This document shows, piece after piece, positions 36,901-49,439 of a DNA stretch of 64,000 bases (the stretch's first letter is position 1; each line of letters begins with the position of its first letter). Source of the DNA: Macrotis lagotis (Eukaryota > Chordata > Mammalia > Peramelemorphia > Peramelidae). Below the pieces are notes generated by a model, which searched no databases, was not told the DNA's origin, and saw only the letters and a program-made list of their open reading frames with translations. Made by a program: the position numbers and the translations under genes. Location: contig NC_133661.1 in NCBI RefSeq assembly GCF_037893015.1, forward strand, positions 190,255,838 to 190,319,837, written 5' to 3'.

Positions 36901-37531
36901 CCATTCCCCAATTGACAAATGGTCAAAGGATATGCAAAGGCAATTTACAGATGAGGAGATCAAAGTAATCCATAGCCATATGAAAAAATGCTCTAAATCA
37001 TTAATTATTAGAGAAATGCAAATTAAAGCTTCCCTGAGGTACCACCTCACACCTCTCAGATTGGCCAGTATGACCAGGAAGGATAATGATCATTGTTGGA
37101 AGGGATGTGGGAAATCTGGGACACTATTACACTGTTGGTGGAGCTGTGAACTCATCCAACCCTTCTGGAGAGCTATTTGGAACTATGCCCAAAGGGCAAC
37201 AAAAATGTGCATACCCTTTGACCCAGCAATACCACTAATGGGTCGATACCCTGAAGAGATGAGGGAAAAGGGTAAAAACATTACTTGTACAAAAATATTT
37301 ATAGAAGCCCTGTTTGTGGTGGCAAAGAATTGGAAATCCAGTAAATGTCCTTCAATTGGGGAATGGTTTAGCAAACTGTGGTATATGTATGTCATGGAAC
37401 ACTATTGTTCTATTAGAAGCCAGGAGGGATGGGATTTCAGGGAAACCTGGAGGGATTTGCATGAACTGATGCTGAGTGAGATGAGCAGAACCAGAAAAAC
37501 ACTGTACACCCTAACAGCAACATGGGAGTGA
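33964..37531 (+). pseudogene. L1 ORF2 (endonuclease/reverse transcriptase), broken
   Basis: Starts at MEDSTEGNKELVIITLNVNGMN. The endonuclease N-terminus (LNVNGMNSP, CCLQETHL) is readable up to 34209. A middle part at 34502-35224 is the region before RT. RT blocks occur at 35316-35880 ([39 protein letters not shown]). The catalytic FADD-type motif reads FTNDMM, so an aspartate is lost. The C-terminal part at 36593-37531 has the cysteine motif CWKGC..HCWWSC. The frame is broken in at least five places between these blocks. Confidence 0.88.
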
Positions 37532-37938
37532 TGTTCAACCTTGAAGGACTTGCTCATTCCATCAGCGCAGCAATTGGGAACAATTTTAGGCTGTCTGCAA
37601 AGGAGAGTACCATCTGTATCCAGATAAGGAGCTGTGGAGTTTGAACAAAGTACAAGGACTATTCCCTTTAATTCAGGAAAAAAAACCCAGATGTCTTATT
37701 GTTTGATCTGGTTACCTCTGAGAATTCTGTTCTCTTTAAAGATATTATTTCTCTCTCATCACACCCAATTTGGATCAAGGTACAACATGGAAACAAAGTA
37801 AAGACTGACGGAGTGCTATCTGTGGGGTTGGGGTGGGGGGAGGGAAGCAAGATTGGGGGAAAATTGTAAAACTCAAATAATATCTTTAATAAAAATTTAA
37901 AAAAAAAAAAAAAAACAGCAGAACTCACACTCATATTC

Positions 37939-37939
<1 letters not shown>

Positions 37940-37974
<35 letters not shown>
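37940..37974. repeat. (CAA)n microsatellite
   Basis: About 12 copies of CAA at the right edge of the L1 insertion, inside the HAL1-like element. Confidence 0.9.
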
Positions 37975-39337
37975 AAATAGAGTGAAACAATTTTCCAAAT
38001 CAAGACAACTTAGAAAGTTTGCAGGAATGTCTCTTATACCAAGGGTTAGAGGAACATAGTCCAGTGCCCAGGACTGTGTTCCTCTCAACTTTGGTGCAAG
38101 AGACGTTCCTGCAAACTCTCTAAGTGCCCAGGAGTAGGCCTTTGAGAAACCATGATGGTTTCCAGACCTCTCACTTGATAGATTCCAAAAATAATTTAGA
38201 AAAACAGCATAAAAGGTCTTTAGCACCTGGATGAGAGTAGAGCACAGTCCAGTACCAAGGCAAATCTGGCCTTGGTAAACCAAAGGCAGTCCTTGAGAGA
38301 GGCAGCAGCAGTTCTTCTTCTGGTGCTCTAAATCCACAGATTGTAAGGGATTGGACAACTGGTCAGAGGGAAATTACAAGACACTGATGATTTGCCTGAA
38401 CTCAGATCTGGGACACAGTCCTAGGTGGCAGTACCAGAGTGAGGAGGAGCACTAGCACACCAAAGCTTGCAGTGCAAGGGAGCAAGGACACTTCTCATAC
38501 TTCCAGGGAAGCAAAAAGAGTATTTGGGTCCACCCACAGACCAAACCACAGGACTTAGATCATACCACCTCAGAAAAGTTGAAAACATACAGGTACCTAG
38601 AAGTATCTTTGAAAGAAGCTACACAAGCAGCTGAAGCTTGGGATGGTGATCCCTTTAATATGGAAACACAGTTCTAGTTTAACAGAATTAAAAGATAAAG
38701 AATGGGCTTGGAAATGAGCAAACAGATAACAAAAACTTTGACCATAGAAAGTTACTATCACAACAAGGAAGTTCAAAATAGACACTCAGAAGGAAATAAT
38801 AGTCAAAGTTCCAACATCCAAAGCCTCCAAGAAAAATATAAATTTGTCTCAGGTCCTGGAAGATCTCAAAAAGGAGTTTGAAAAACAAGTAAGAGAGGTA
38901 GAAGAAATATTGAGAAGAGAAAAGAGAGAGATATAATTATGAAAAAAGAGTCAACAGTTTGGAACAAAAAAAAAATACTGAAGAAAATAGCACCTTAAAA
39001 AAACAAACTAGGCCAAATGGTCAAATAGGTACAAAAAAATGAAAGAAAAAAATGCCTTAAAAAGCAGAATTGACCAAATGCAAAAGGAGATACAAAAATT
39101 CACGGAAGAAAATAATCCCTTCAAAATGAGAACTGTGCAAAGGGAAGCTAATCACATTATGAGAAATCAAGAAACAATTCACGAAAAACAGAAAGATGCA
39201 AAGAAAATGTGAAATAACTTATTGGAAAAACAACTGCTCTGGAAGTTAGATCCAGAAGATATTACATAAAAATTATTGAACTACCTGAAAGCCATGATCA
39301 AAAAAAGGGTCTAAAACAGACTTTCAAGAAAATATCA

Positions 39338-39480
39338 AGGAGGAGGCAACAGTAGATAGATCATTGTCCCTGGAGTCAGGAGGATCTGAATTCATGTCTG
39401 ACCTCAGATGCTTGATGCTTACTAGCTGTGTGAATTTAGGCAACTGACTTAACCCCATTCCCTTGTTAAAAAAAAAGTAA
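39338..39480 (+). mobile_element. Diverged SINE in HAL1-like element
   Basis: CAACAGTAGATAGATCATTG, TCCCTGGAGTCAGGAGGATC and CTTACTAGCTGTGTGAATT; older copy. Confidence 0.7.
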
Positions 39481-39554
39481 ATAAATAAATTATCAAGGAA
39501 ACCTTCCCTGATATTTTGGAATCAAAGGGAAAAATAGAATTTGAAATAATATAC

Positions 39555-39703
39555 CCAGGGGCAGCTAGGTGGCATACTGGATAGAGTACCAGCCCTGGAG
39601 TCAGGAGGACCTGAGTTCAAATTTGACCTCCGACAATTAGTTGTCTAGTTGTGGACGTGGGCAAGTCACTTAATCCTATTTCCTTAAATAAAAATTCAAA
39701 AAA
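39555..39703 (+). mobile_element. SINE in HAL1-like element
   Basis: Target duplication TGAAATAATATAC at 39542-39554 and 39704-39716; starts GGGGCAGCTAGGTGGCATAC. Confidence 0.88.
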
Positions 39704-40639
39704 TGAAATAATATACACACCACCTCCTGAAAAAGATCCCCAAATGAAAATTCTCAGATTTATTATAATCAAATTCCAGAGCTTCCAAGTCAAGGAGAAA
39801 ATATTAAAGCAGCCAGAATGAAACAATTCAAATATTGTGGAGTTACAATCCTGGCAATACAAGATTCAACAGCTTCCACATTAAAGCACTGAAGGATTCG
39901 AAATATGATATTCTAGAAGTCAAATGAGCTTGGACTACAACCAAGAATGAACTACTCAGCAAAATTGGACACTTTCATGGGAAAAGATGGACATTCACTG
40001 AAATAGGGGACTTTTAAACTTTCTTGATGAAAAGACCAGAACTGAACAGAAAATTTGATCTTCAATGATGAGACCCAATGAAGTATAAAAAGATAAATAG
40101 GAAAGGAAAATAATAAGGGACTTAGTAAGGTTAAACTTTTACATTCCTGAATGTGAAAACACAGTATCAAAAAAAAAAAACCGAGGGATGAGAGAGGAAT
40201 ATACTAAGAGAAATAAAAATGGAGAAGTAGAATGAAGTAAATTATCTCATATGAAAAGAGCAGTGAAGGAGAAGAGGAAGAGGTTGGGGGAGTCAGTAAA
40301 ATTTATTCTCAGAATTGGTTCAAAGAGGGAATGACATACCCACTTAAATGAGTATAGAAATCTAATCAATTTTACAGAAAAGGAGAAAGGGAAGGGGATC
40401 AGAGAGGGTGAGGATGAAACAAGGGAGGGCAGATCAAGGGAGAGGAAAGAAAAGCAAAGCACTTTTAAGGAGGTAGAATTTGAAAGGAGGGAGAATTGAA
40501 TAAGTAGATGGAGAAATAAGACAGAGGGAAATACAATTAGCAATACTGTGAAAAAAGTTTTGAAGTAAATTTCTCTTCAAAAGACATCAATTTTCAAACA
40601 CAAAGAATTGATTCATAAAAATAAGAATTCATAAATTCA

Positions 40640-40848
40640 TAAAAATAAGAATCATTTACCAATCGATAAATTATCAAAAATCATACATACTCTTTAGACT
40701 TCACAATACCACTACTAGGTCTATCTCCTAAAAGAGATTATAAACAAAAAAGGAAAAGGACACATATGTACAAAAATATTTATAGTACCTCTTTGTGTGG
40801 TGGCAAAAAATTGGAAATTGAGGGGATGTCCATCAATTGATGAATGAT
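40640..40848 (+). mobile_element. L1 ORF2 fragment
   Basis: CACAATACCACTACTAGGTC, ATGTACAAAAATATTTATAG and TGTCCATCAATTGATGAATG match the ORF2 end of L1 (compare 37215-37370). Cut by a SINE remnant on the right. Confidence 0.6.
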
Positions 40849-40965
40849 AGGTAATTAGTAAGGTAATTAGCTAGGTAATTAGTAAGTGTCTGAGGTCAGA
40901 TTTGAATTCAGGTTCTCTGGACTCCAGGACCAGTGCTCTATTCACTGTAGCACCTAGCTGCTCCT
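40849..40965 (-). mobile_element. SINE remnant
   Basis: GGTAATTAGTAAGTGTCTGA to AGCACCTAGCTGCTCC, minus strand, tail missing; the GGTAATTAG motif is repeated at its right-hand end. Confidence 0.7.
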
Positions 40966-41165
40966 TTCCTTCATTATGGAAAAGGACCATGCTATCAGAG
41001 TGGTGATGCCAAGACATGTAATGGAATTAGATTTAAGCTATACAAAGTTACCAACTTCATTTTCTCCTCTGGAGCCTTCTGGAAACAGTGGCCAGATATG
41101 GATCAGATCATCTAGAGGTGGCTTTGGATGAAAGACCTTGACCTTTTAAAACGAGGGGTATTTCC
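40966..41165 (-). mobile_element. Second-family SINE, tail part
   Basis: CATTTTCTCCTCTGGAGCCT and GGCCAGATATGGATCAGATC are the reverse complement of the tail half of this family. Confidence 0.6.
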
Positions 41166-41944
41166 TAGGTCACAGTTTGACTGACCAAGAATAGTCACTT
41201 TTGCTTAGTCAAAAAAAAAAATTAAACCAGAAGACAAAACCTTCAGGGTTTCTCAGTGATTAAGACAGGTAAACAAGAAATGAAGGAAAGAATAACTACT
41301 TTTTCAGAGTCAAAAAAAAAGTCAATAGGGGAGGGGAGGCCCCAAAGGTTTATGGCCAAAATAGTAACCATTGCTATTTACATTCACTCTGAACCAAAAG
41401 ACCCAATGATTAACTGGGCTTAATCTGGGGTTCTGGATCATTCGTGAGCTTTTATTCTGATGGTCAACCTCTAGTTCATGCTAAGAGAGGAGCAAGCAGC
41501 AAGTGAAGAAGCATTTTTTCTTGTAGAAAGGCATGGTGAATCACACAAGTTCTAGCAAGCTAGGAGGGCTAAAACAATTTTTTCACATCAAAATGGTACA
41601 AGTAATAACTTTAATGAGTTATGAAGTCTACAAGTATCAAGGTACTATTGTATATGAAAAAACCGATCATGTTTTACATGAAGGGGAAAAAGAAGTCTAA
41701 GGCAAGGTAGAAAAGATATGACAGCTATATTTGAAGGGCTGTCAAGAGGAACAAGGATTGCATGTTTATTTGATGTTTATTTGAGGAGCTCTAGGTGGAA
41801 TCTACAAATGGGTAAATTTAGATTTGATGGCAGGAAAAACTTCTAATCATTAGTATTATATAAAAATAGAAAGACTTGTCTTGAAATAGGATAGAGGTCA
41901 ACCATCCAGGAAGATCTGTAAAAACATTTCTTCCTTGTTTGTAC

Positions 41945-42275
41945 AATCATAATCAGTAAAATTCCACTCTTCAAGACCCCATTCGGGATTTTCTTGGCAA
42001 AGACACCAGAGTCAAAGGGCTGCTAGGTGGTGCAGTGGATAGAGCACCATCCCTGGAGTCAGGAGGACCTGAGTTCAAATCTGGCCCAAGACACTTAATA
42101 ATTACCTAACTGTGCGAACTTGGGCAAATCACTTAACCCCTAGCTCATTTTACAGATGGGAAAACTGAGAAAAATACAGTTAAGTGAGCAACATGCCCAG
42201 GTTCATCCAGTTAATAAAGCCAGATTTGCAACTCCAGACCTAGAACTCTATTCACTGCACCACAAAGTTGCCTAT
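41945..42275 (-). mobile_element. BovB-tailed SINE, unit C left copy, split
   Basis: GGGATTTTCTTGGCAAAGAC then a nested SINE (42018-42141), then CTCATTTTACAGATGGGAAA and CCAGACCTAGAACTCTATTC. Confidence 0.75.
42018..42141 (+). mobile_element. SINE nested in a BovB-tailed SINE, unit C
   Basis: GGGCTGCTAGGTGGTGCAGT to CACTTAACCCC; interrupts the older minus-strand SINE at 41945-42275. Confidence 0.8.
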
Positions 42276-42285
42276 AACTACTTTT

Positions 42286-42439
42286 TTAAATTTTTTTTTA
42301 TTAAGTCAATATTTAAATTAAGTGACTTGCCCAAGGTCACACTTCTGGGCAATTATTAAGTATCTGAGGTCAGATTTGAACTCAGGGTCCTCCTAAATCC
42401 AGGGTCAGTGCTCTATCCACTGTGCCACCTAGCTGCCCC
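42286..42439 (-). mobile_element. Marsupial tRNA-derived SINE
   Basis: Minus-strand copy ending CACTGTGCCACCTAGCTGCC. A 3' scrap of the same family on the plus strand follows at 42666-42728. Confidence 0.8.
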
Positions 42440-42734
42440 CATAACAACTTCTAAGATTTAATATAATGGAGATTGATTTGAGGTATGGATCAGTATATAG
42501 GGCTGGTGAAATCCCTTCCAATTCTCAAAGGCTATGATTCTATGATTGTCTAAGTTCATGTTAGAGATGAAAATATGAGAAGAAATGAAAGTGAATATTG
42601 AAATAATGGGGAATCCTAATAATAAATGAGAGGAAAGAATGCAAATACAAGTATAAAGCACCCTGAGAAGTGGCCTTGGACAAACCACTTAACCCCATTT
42701 GCCTTACAAAAAAGAGACCTAAAAAAATAATAAG

Positions 42735-42965
42735 AGTAGATGACAAGTTAAATAGAATTGTTAAGTTTGCTAAACATAGGGCAAACATTATCTCATTTGA
42801 TGTCAGTTCTATTATTATTCTAATGTAATAAAGAAATGGAGACACAGAGAGGCTAAACAATAGGTCCAGGACCACACAGCTATTAAACTATGTGAGGTAA
42901 GATTTGAACCCAGGACTGCATGGCTTCACCCATTCCACTACATCACAGTAGAGAGTGACTCCATT
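42735..42965 (-). repeat. CORE/MIR-type SINE, unit C
   Basis: AACAATAGGTCCAGGACCAC, ACAGCTATTAAACTATG, GATTTGAACCCAGGACTGCA. Confidence 0.65.
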
Positions 42966-43229
42966 TTGTCTTCCTGTCTTCAAGTCCTAGTACAATACCT
43001 TATACATAATACTTTGGAAATAAATTTAAATGCAATGAAATTAGAAATGAACCAGTTAAATGTTGAAATAGACTTGGGTTACCTGTGCTTACAAGATTGT
43101 GGTTACTATGAAAAAGTTAAATATTGTGAGGGAAATATTGATGGGACAGGAAATAACATTCATTTCCAGTACTGTGGGACCGTTGTATCACTTCTCCTTC
43201 TCATTCTGGGAACTGAAGCATAGTTCAGG

Positions 43230-43510
43230 AGTTTAGAAGCAGCTAAGTGGTCCAATAGAGAAAGCCCTGAGCCTGGAGTCAGGAAGAAAACATAAGTTCA
43301 AATCTTGACTCAAACACTTAATCACCAAGAGACTTTGGGCAAATCACATAACTACAAAATCAGTTTCTTTAATTATAAAATGTGAAAAAATACTTATATA
43401 ACACCCTTCTGCCACCCAAGATTATTGTGAGGATCAAATGAGTTAATAATTTCAAAGACTTAGCATAGGTCTTCACACATTATAACTGCTATACATGTCA
43501 ACTATCATTA
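43230..43510 (+). repeat. CORE/MIR-type SINE downstream of OR, unit C
   Basis: GCAGCTAAGTGGTCCAATAG, CTGAGCCTGGAGTCAGGAAG, CACACATTATAACTGCTATA. Confidence 0.7.
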
Positions 43511-43726
43511 TTATTAAAATTACTTTAATTAGCTGAAGATACAAATTCTTGAAGGTAATAAATTTCTGGTTATATGTAGCAAACCAAGGCATATTCTGTG
43601 GCATAAATATATATCTTTCTCTGCTGCTTCAAACAAAAACTTTTTCATTCCTCCAGATTCAAAAGTCTCAAGATCCATGGTCTTGACCCACCAGGCATTT
43701 TTGAGAATTTCTTTAAGAGAACAACC

Positions 43727-45187
43727 CAAATGTGGAAACAATTATAGTAATCCACTGTTTGATAAACCCAAAGTGTCCAGCTATTGGGATAAGAACTCTC
43801 TCTTTGATAACAACTTCTGGGGAAATTGGAAGTTAGCATGGAAGAAAGTTAGATTAGACCAACACCTCAACACCCTATACCAAGATAAGATCCAAATGGA
43901 TACAGGATTTAGACATATAAAAAAACAATACTATAAGCAAATTAGAAAAACAAGGATTAGTTTACCTGTCAGATCTATGGAAAGGGAAATCGTTTATGAC
44001 TAAGGAAGAGATGGAGAACATCACTAAAAACAAACTAGATGATTTCAACTACATTAAATTAAAAAACTTTTGCACAGACAAAACCACTGTAACCAAGATC
44101 AAAAGAAATGTAGTAAACTGAGAAACAATCTTTACAACTAATTTTTCTGACAAAGAACTCATTTCTAAAATATACAGAGAACTGAGTCATATTTTTAAAA
44201 AAAAAGCCATTCCCCAATTGACAAATGATCAAAGGATATGCAAAGACAATTTACAGATGAGATCAAAGCAATCCATAGACATATGAAAAATTGCTCTAAA
44301 TCATTACTTATTAGAGATACTTATTAGAGGTACCACCTCACACCTCTCCAACTGGCCAGTATGACCAGAAAGGAAAATGATCATTGTTGAAATGGTTGTC
44401 AGAAATTTGGGACACTATTACACTGTTGGTGGAGTTGTGAACTCATCCAACCTTCTGGAGAGAAATTTGGAGTTATGCCCAAAGGTAAACAAAAATATCC
44501 ATACCCTTTGATCCAGCAATACCACTACTGGGTCTATACCCTGAAGAGATGGTGAAAAGGGGTATAAACATCACTTGTACAAAAATATTCATAGCTGCCC
44601 TGTTTGTGGTGGCAAACAATTGGAAATCAAGTACATGCCCTTCAATTAGGGAATGGCTTAGCAAACCATGGTATATGTATGTCATGGAAACTATTTTTCT
44701 ATTAGAAACCAGGAGGGATGGGAATTTAGGGAAGTCTGGAAGGATTTGCATGAACTGATACTGAGTGAGATGAGCTGAACCAAAAAACACTGTATACCCT
44801 AACAGCAACTTGGGAGTGATGATCAACCTTGATGGACTTGTTCATTCCATCAGTGCAACAGTCGAAGACAATTTGGGGCTCTCTGCAATGGAGAATACCA
44901 TCTGTATCCAGAGAAACAACTGTGGAGTTTGAACAAAGACCAAGGACTATTATTACCTTACATTTAGGGGAAAAAAACATATTTTATTTTCTGATCTTGC
45001 TATCTCTTTATATCTCTTTATATTTATATTTCTTCCTTAAGGATATGGTTTCTCTCTCATCACACTCAATTTGGATCAATGTATACCATGGAAACAATGT
45101 CAAGACTGACAAATTGCCTTCTGTGGAGGTGAGGGGAGGGAAGTAAGATTAGAGGAAAATTGTAAAATGCAAGATAAATTTAAAAAG
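43727..45187 (+). mobile_element. 5'-truncated L1 inserted in the unit C OR end
   Basis: About 1.46 kb of L1 3' sequence matching 36445-37880 (CTGTTTGATAAACCCAAAG; CACTGTTGGTGGAG; GTGTTTGTGG-type; CTGTATCCAGAGAAACAACT) with an A-rich end. Target duplication AGAGAACAACC at 43716-43726 and 45188-45198. The site is the last codons of the OR, which lies on the opposite strand. Confidence 0.88.
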
Positions 45188-46092
45188 AGAGAACAACCTG
45201 GACTGTACATTCTCCTCTGTCCCAATTTCATCTCTTTGTTCCATGGTTACACAGATGACTGAATTCAGAAAAGGAGTAACAATTACTTCAAAGATGGCAA
45301 GAAACTTATCCAGGTGAGATATAGAATGAAGCTACAGATAGAAAAAATCAATTGACAAAAGAACAAAAGTACCACAGTGATGTGAGCTGCCAGGGTGGAG
45401 AAGGCTTTGGAAGAAACACCTGAAGAATACTTCTGTACGGTGACTAGGATGAAGATGTAATAGATGATCAATACACAAATGCAAGCCAGAGAGATGAACC
45501 CACTATTAGCAGTCTGTAAGTATCAGTATAGGCCAATTTGATGAACTGAGGTAGGTCACAGGAAAAAACTATTCAATATATTAGGACCACAAAAAGACAA
45601 GTCTACAACAAAAGTCAATTGGACCCCTGAGTGTATGACCCCAGTGATCCAGGCAAGAAACATAAACAAAATACACATTCTTGGGTTCATCATGGTAAGA
45701 TAATGGAGAAGCTTACATATGGCAACATACCTGTCAAAGGCCATGGCAATGAGCAGCACCATCTCAATACCACCAAGAGCATGGCTAAAGAACATCTGAG
45801 CAACACAATCACCAAATGAAATGGTTTTGTGATTCCTGAAAAGATCACAGATCATTGTGGGGGCTGCAATGGAACTGCCCATTGTCAGTGCGGGGGCAGG
45901 TTAGCCAATAGGAAGTACATAGGAGAGTGTAAAATGTGGATAAAAGATCACAGTAAGCAAAATGAACAGATTTTCCAGAATACTTGCCATATAGACCACA
46001 GAGGAGAACAGAAAGAGAAGCTGGATCTCCCACGAATCAGAGAGTCCATGGAACACAAATTCAACCACTACAGAATGACTCACTTCAACCAT
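45188..46092 (-). pseudogene. Olfactory receptor pseudogene (OR4F-like), unit C, many lesions
   Basis: Begins at the ATG at 46092 ([12 protein letters not shown]) and shows the OR blocks [62 protein letters not shown]. Compared with units A and D it lacks one leucine codon in TM1, has GN changed to EN in TM1, frame breaks before TM2 and again just after the TM2 core, an extra C in the SFFC cysteine motif, loss of about 16 bases after TDTYRL, and one base lost in TM6 after LIF. Its last codons are cut by an L1 fragment at 43727-45187; the 3' continuation of the original locus resumes at 43726 and leftwards. Clearly a dead copy, more decayed than unit B. Confidence 0.9.
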
Positions 46093-46126
46093 TGACTTCA
46101 ATGAGCACAGCTTGCAGTGATATTGC

Positions 46127-46140
46127 CTGAAGGAAGGGGA
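46127..46140 (-). promoter_or_regulatory. Relic splice acceptor before unit C OR
   Basis: CCTTCCTTCAG followed by GCAATATC on the minus strand. This is the same acceptor as in the other units, with the exon start changed from GTAATG to GCAATA. Confidence 0.5.
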
Positions 46141-47457
46141 TAACAATATAAAAAAATATATGTGGCTATAATATTAGTGCTCTGAATTGCTCAGGATCTG
46201 TGTTTCAAGTCAAATTGTATTTTAACCTTTCACACAAGGCAATAGCCTCTTCAAGATCCCTGTTTCTTACTGTGAAACAAGGTGTGAAAACAAGGGTACA
46301 ATTAAATGTAATTGCCATCAAAGTATTCCCCTGAGAAGGTTAGATAATTTTACTAATGTAAATGAGAGGACTTGATGTCAATAAGATAAATGACTTTAGT
46401 AAGGAAATTTGCTCTGTTGCAACTAGTTTCTGAGATAAGTTCCTGATGGTAAGTTTCTGAGATAAAATTTGAACTTGGTCCTACTTACCTCCATCTCTTT
46501 TGTTCTATCCACTGCATCATGACAACAAATATCAGTGCTGAAACCATGGAGTTTAGGAGGCTCTGGTGAAGACAATGAAGAGAGGAATACTACCTGATTG
46601 TTGGATGGTTCACTAGATGGTTAGATCTCAAAGACGAGGACACTTTCATTGATTATCTTTGTATGTCCAGCATCTATCTCATTGCTTTGTATGTAAAGCT
46701 TACTTTATAAAATGCTTATTGCTGAATTGAATTTGTCTGAGTGAATTTGACTTAATGCATGGGTAAAGATTGGCAGTAAAAATTCAGAGGATGAGTAAGG
46801 GAATATTTGGTAGCAGAAATACTTGATAAAGATATTGTGGTTGCTCTAAATAAATCTGTAATTCCTTTAAAAATGGCTTAGAATATCTTCAATGGTGGCA
46901 AATTTTTGTCCTTTGAGAGTGGACTTGGTTTTCCAAAATAAGCGTGTCTTTTAAAGTCAGAGTTGATGAAAAGGAAATGTCAGACTAAAGAAACAATACT
47001 GACTCTAGTCAGAAAATTAATATTTTATACCTGCATGACCTTAGGCAAGTCAATCAACTTTCCTTGACTTCAATGTTCTTCAGTAATAAACATGAAAGGA
47101 TTAGACTAGATAACCTCTCAGATCCTAGTCATCAAGAACAAATAGCAGATAAGAATGGTTAGCTCAAAGTGATTAGTTGGTTCTATATGCTTTTCAAGGA
47201 ATTCATGGATTTTCCAGATATTAAACCCATGGCTTCTTTTATCAGATTAAATAACTTTGGTAAAAAAAAAAAAGTAAATGTTTCTCTATTACTCACTCTC
47301 TTGAGTCCAACATTATATTTTTCTCTCAAAGGAAGTGACAAGTCTCCTATAATAGATTCATATGTTTTCTTCTTCAAGTTATAGGTATTGAGAATCCCCT
47401 GCCTTGTTTGGTACATAATATGAGTGATTGATCTTTCCAGTATTCTAAAAGTTCTTA

Positions 47458-47690
47458 TCGTTGTTCAGTCATGTTCAACCCTTTGTGATCCCATATGGGA
47501 TTTTCTTGCTATTGAGAATGGAGTAGTTTTCCATATCTTTCTCCAGTTTATTTTATAGATGAAGAGCCAAGGCAAACAGGGTTAAGCAACTTCCCCAAGG
47601 TCACACAAATCTGAGGCCATATTTGTGTTCAGGGAAATAGTCTTACTAACTTCAGACCCAGCACTGTGCCTTCTCACTGATCTAAAAAGT
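47458..47690 (-). mobile_element. BovB-tailed SINE, unit C right copy
   Basis: TCGTTGTTCAGTCATGTTCA, CCTTTGTGATCCCATATGGG (strongly BovB-like), GGTTAAGCAACTTCCCCAAG. Confidence 0.8.
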
Positions 47691-48955
47691 TCTTCCTTAA
47701 ATCCAAATGAAATTCCTTTTAAATTCAAGTCAATGATCTCTAAGAACACATGATGATTGCCAATCTTATTACAATCTTCTATGTATGTTCTTGAAAGTCT
47801 TCTCTTTTCTGGGAGCTCCACTCTTTCTATTGTCTTTGTCACTTTCCTCTTTAAATTGCTATGATAGAAACTGAAAATAATCCCTAATAACAAAAATTCT
47901 ATTTAAGGATTAAAAATAAGATTTTTGTTGTTTTGCCTCCATCCCATAGCAAAGGAACAATCAGATAGTATATTACTATCAGCCTGAATGATTCTTTGAT
48001 GATTTTTTTTTCCACAACAGACCAATTTCTATTCCACTGCTATTTGTATCCAGGAATAACACTTTGTACTGCTCCAAACTGAAAACCTTCCCATTGCAGC
48101 TGATTGATTATATACATCTGATCTTTAAGTAGCAATAGAAGTGAACCACTTGATAAAAATTCTTCCTTCTCACCCACTTGTAGTTAATTTTCCTCCCTTC
48201 CTAAAAGGAAAAGGAAAATTAAAAATGTATCATTGGTAGGGGCAAAAAGTAAAAGACTGAATTCATGACTCTTTATCACAGCCTTATGTTTGACCTAATC
48301 CTTAGTGTTAATTAGTGGTGAGTCTTTTGTCCTGGATTAAAACAAAGGGTTATTTCACAGAATGTTTTACCTTCTCCATAGTCTATAATACCTCATATTT
48401 ATTTTTTCTTTGGAGCTCAGATCTTCTCCATCCTTCCTGTCTAAAACTTAGCTTCCCACTCACTTCTGTAAATTTTAATTCTATTACCATAACATTCTAC
48501 CACTGAAATCTGAGGAAATCTATTCTTTTTGTGATCAATTTTACATCCATCTTCTCTACCTACCTGGGCTGAAGCAACACAATACTCAAGAAATACAAGG
48601 ATCTTCAGTAGTTTAGCCTGCACAAAGAACCACAGAAAATACTATCATAGGTGAAAAGAAAACTAATTAGCAGCCCTAGTGAGGGCAGAACCAACAGTGG
48701 CTAGTCTGAGTTCCTTGGACCAAGGGAATTATCTTCTTGGATCTTACTGGTTTGACCCAAACAGCCAAGAGAAGTAGCTAATGAGTTACCTGAGAGAAGG
48801 GGGGAGTAGGAGGGAGACAGAGAAGGTGAATAGAAAATACCTAAGGAAATAATCATTTGTAATTTGGTATGCCAACATTTAAATCACTCTTGGTGGCTGC
48901 TGGGATTAAAGAGAAAACCCTGCAGGTTAGAAAAATGTCTTCTTTAAAAACAAAT

Positions 48956-49120
48956 ATTTTTTTTTGTTTTGATTTTTAGGTTTTTGCAAGGCAAATGGGG
49001 TTAAGTGGCTTGCCTAAGGCCACACAGCTAGGTAATATTAAGTGTCTGAGACCGGATTTGAACCCAGGTACTCCTGACTCCAGGGCCAGTGCTTTATCCA
49101 CTGTGCCACCTAGCCACCCC
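48956..49120 (-). mobile_element. Young SINE in unit C
   Basis: Target duplication TAAAAACAAAT at 48945-48955 and 49121-49131; near-consensus body. Confidence 0.9.
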
Positions 49121-49137
49121 TAAAAACAAATTTTTGA

Positions 49138-49265
49138 AACAACTAGATAGTACACTGGGTAGAGAGCACAGTCATGAGGATCTGAGCTCAAACCTGCCTC
49201 AGACGGTTAACACTTACTAGTGTGTGACACTGGGCAAGCCACTTAACCCAATCACTGCACCAAAG
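49138..49265 (+). mobile_element. Diverged SINE
   Basis: ACAACTAGATAGTACACTGG and GGGCAAGCCACTTAACCCAA; older relative of the abundant SINE. Confidence 0.65.
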
Positions 49266-49439
49266 AAACGTTTGAAAATCATTTTTACTGTGTCCAGAAA
49301 ATTTAAAATGCTTCCCCAAAATTTATAGATTTTTTTTAAAAGTACTGTTTCAGGAAAGTCCTTTAAAGGTGAGAGGGAAAATGTAGTCCACAGCTATATT
49401 TGGGGAAAAAAAATACTTGTATCATCTAGGGGAAAAAAA

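Larger units (their letters stand above)
31420..37909 (+). mobile_element. L1 LINE, full-length but broken
   Basis: About 6.5 kb from a 5' end of L1 type (ACTTCCGGACAAGATGGCGG) to an AATAAA-bearing 3' end and poly(A). It has a GC-rich 5' UTR, ORF1, a long purine-rich spacer and ORF2. AAAAAACAGCAG occurs at both edges (31395-31406, about 37910-37921), an imperfect target-site duplication. It sits inside a HAL1-like element. Several frameshifts and a damaged reverse transcriptase site make it inactive as it stands. Confidence 0.92.
31330..40560 (+). mobile_element. HAL1-like half-L1, split by the full-length L1
   Basis: Left part at about 31330-31419. It resumes after the L1 at 37910 with a (CAA)n run, a 5' UTR-like stretch, and an ORF1-like region: coiled coil at about 38830-39250, then the L1 ORF1 signature IIELPESHDQ at about 39270, and EKDPQMK at about 39735. 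The purine-rich tail runs to about 40560. No ORF2 is present. Two SINEs are nested in it (39338-39480 and 39555-39703). Heavily decayed. HAL1 is a known L1-derived ORF1-only lineage; the left edge is approximate. Confidence 0.65.
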
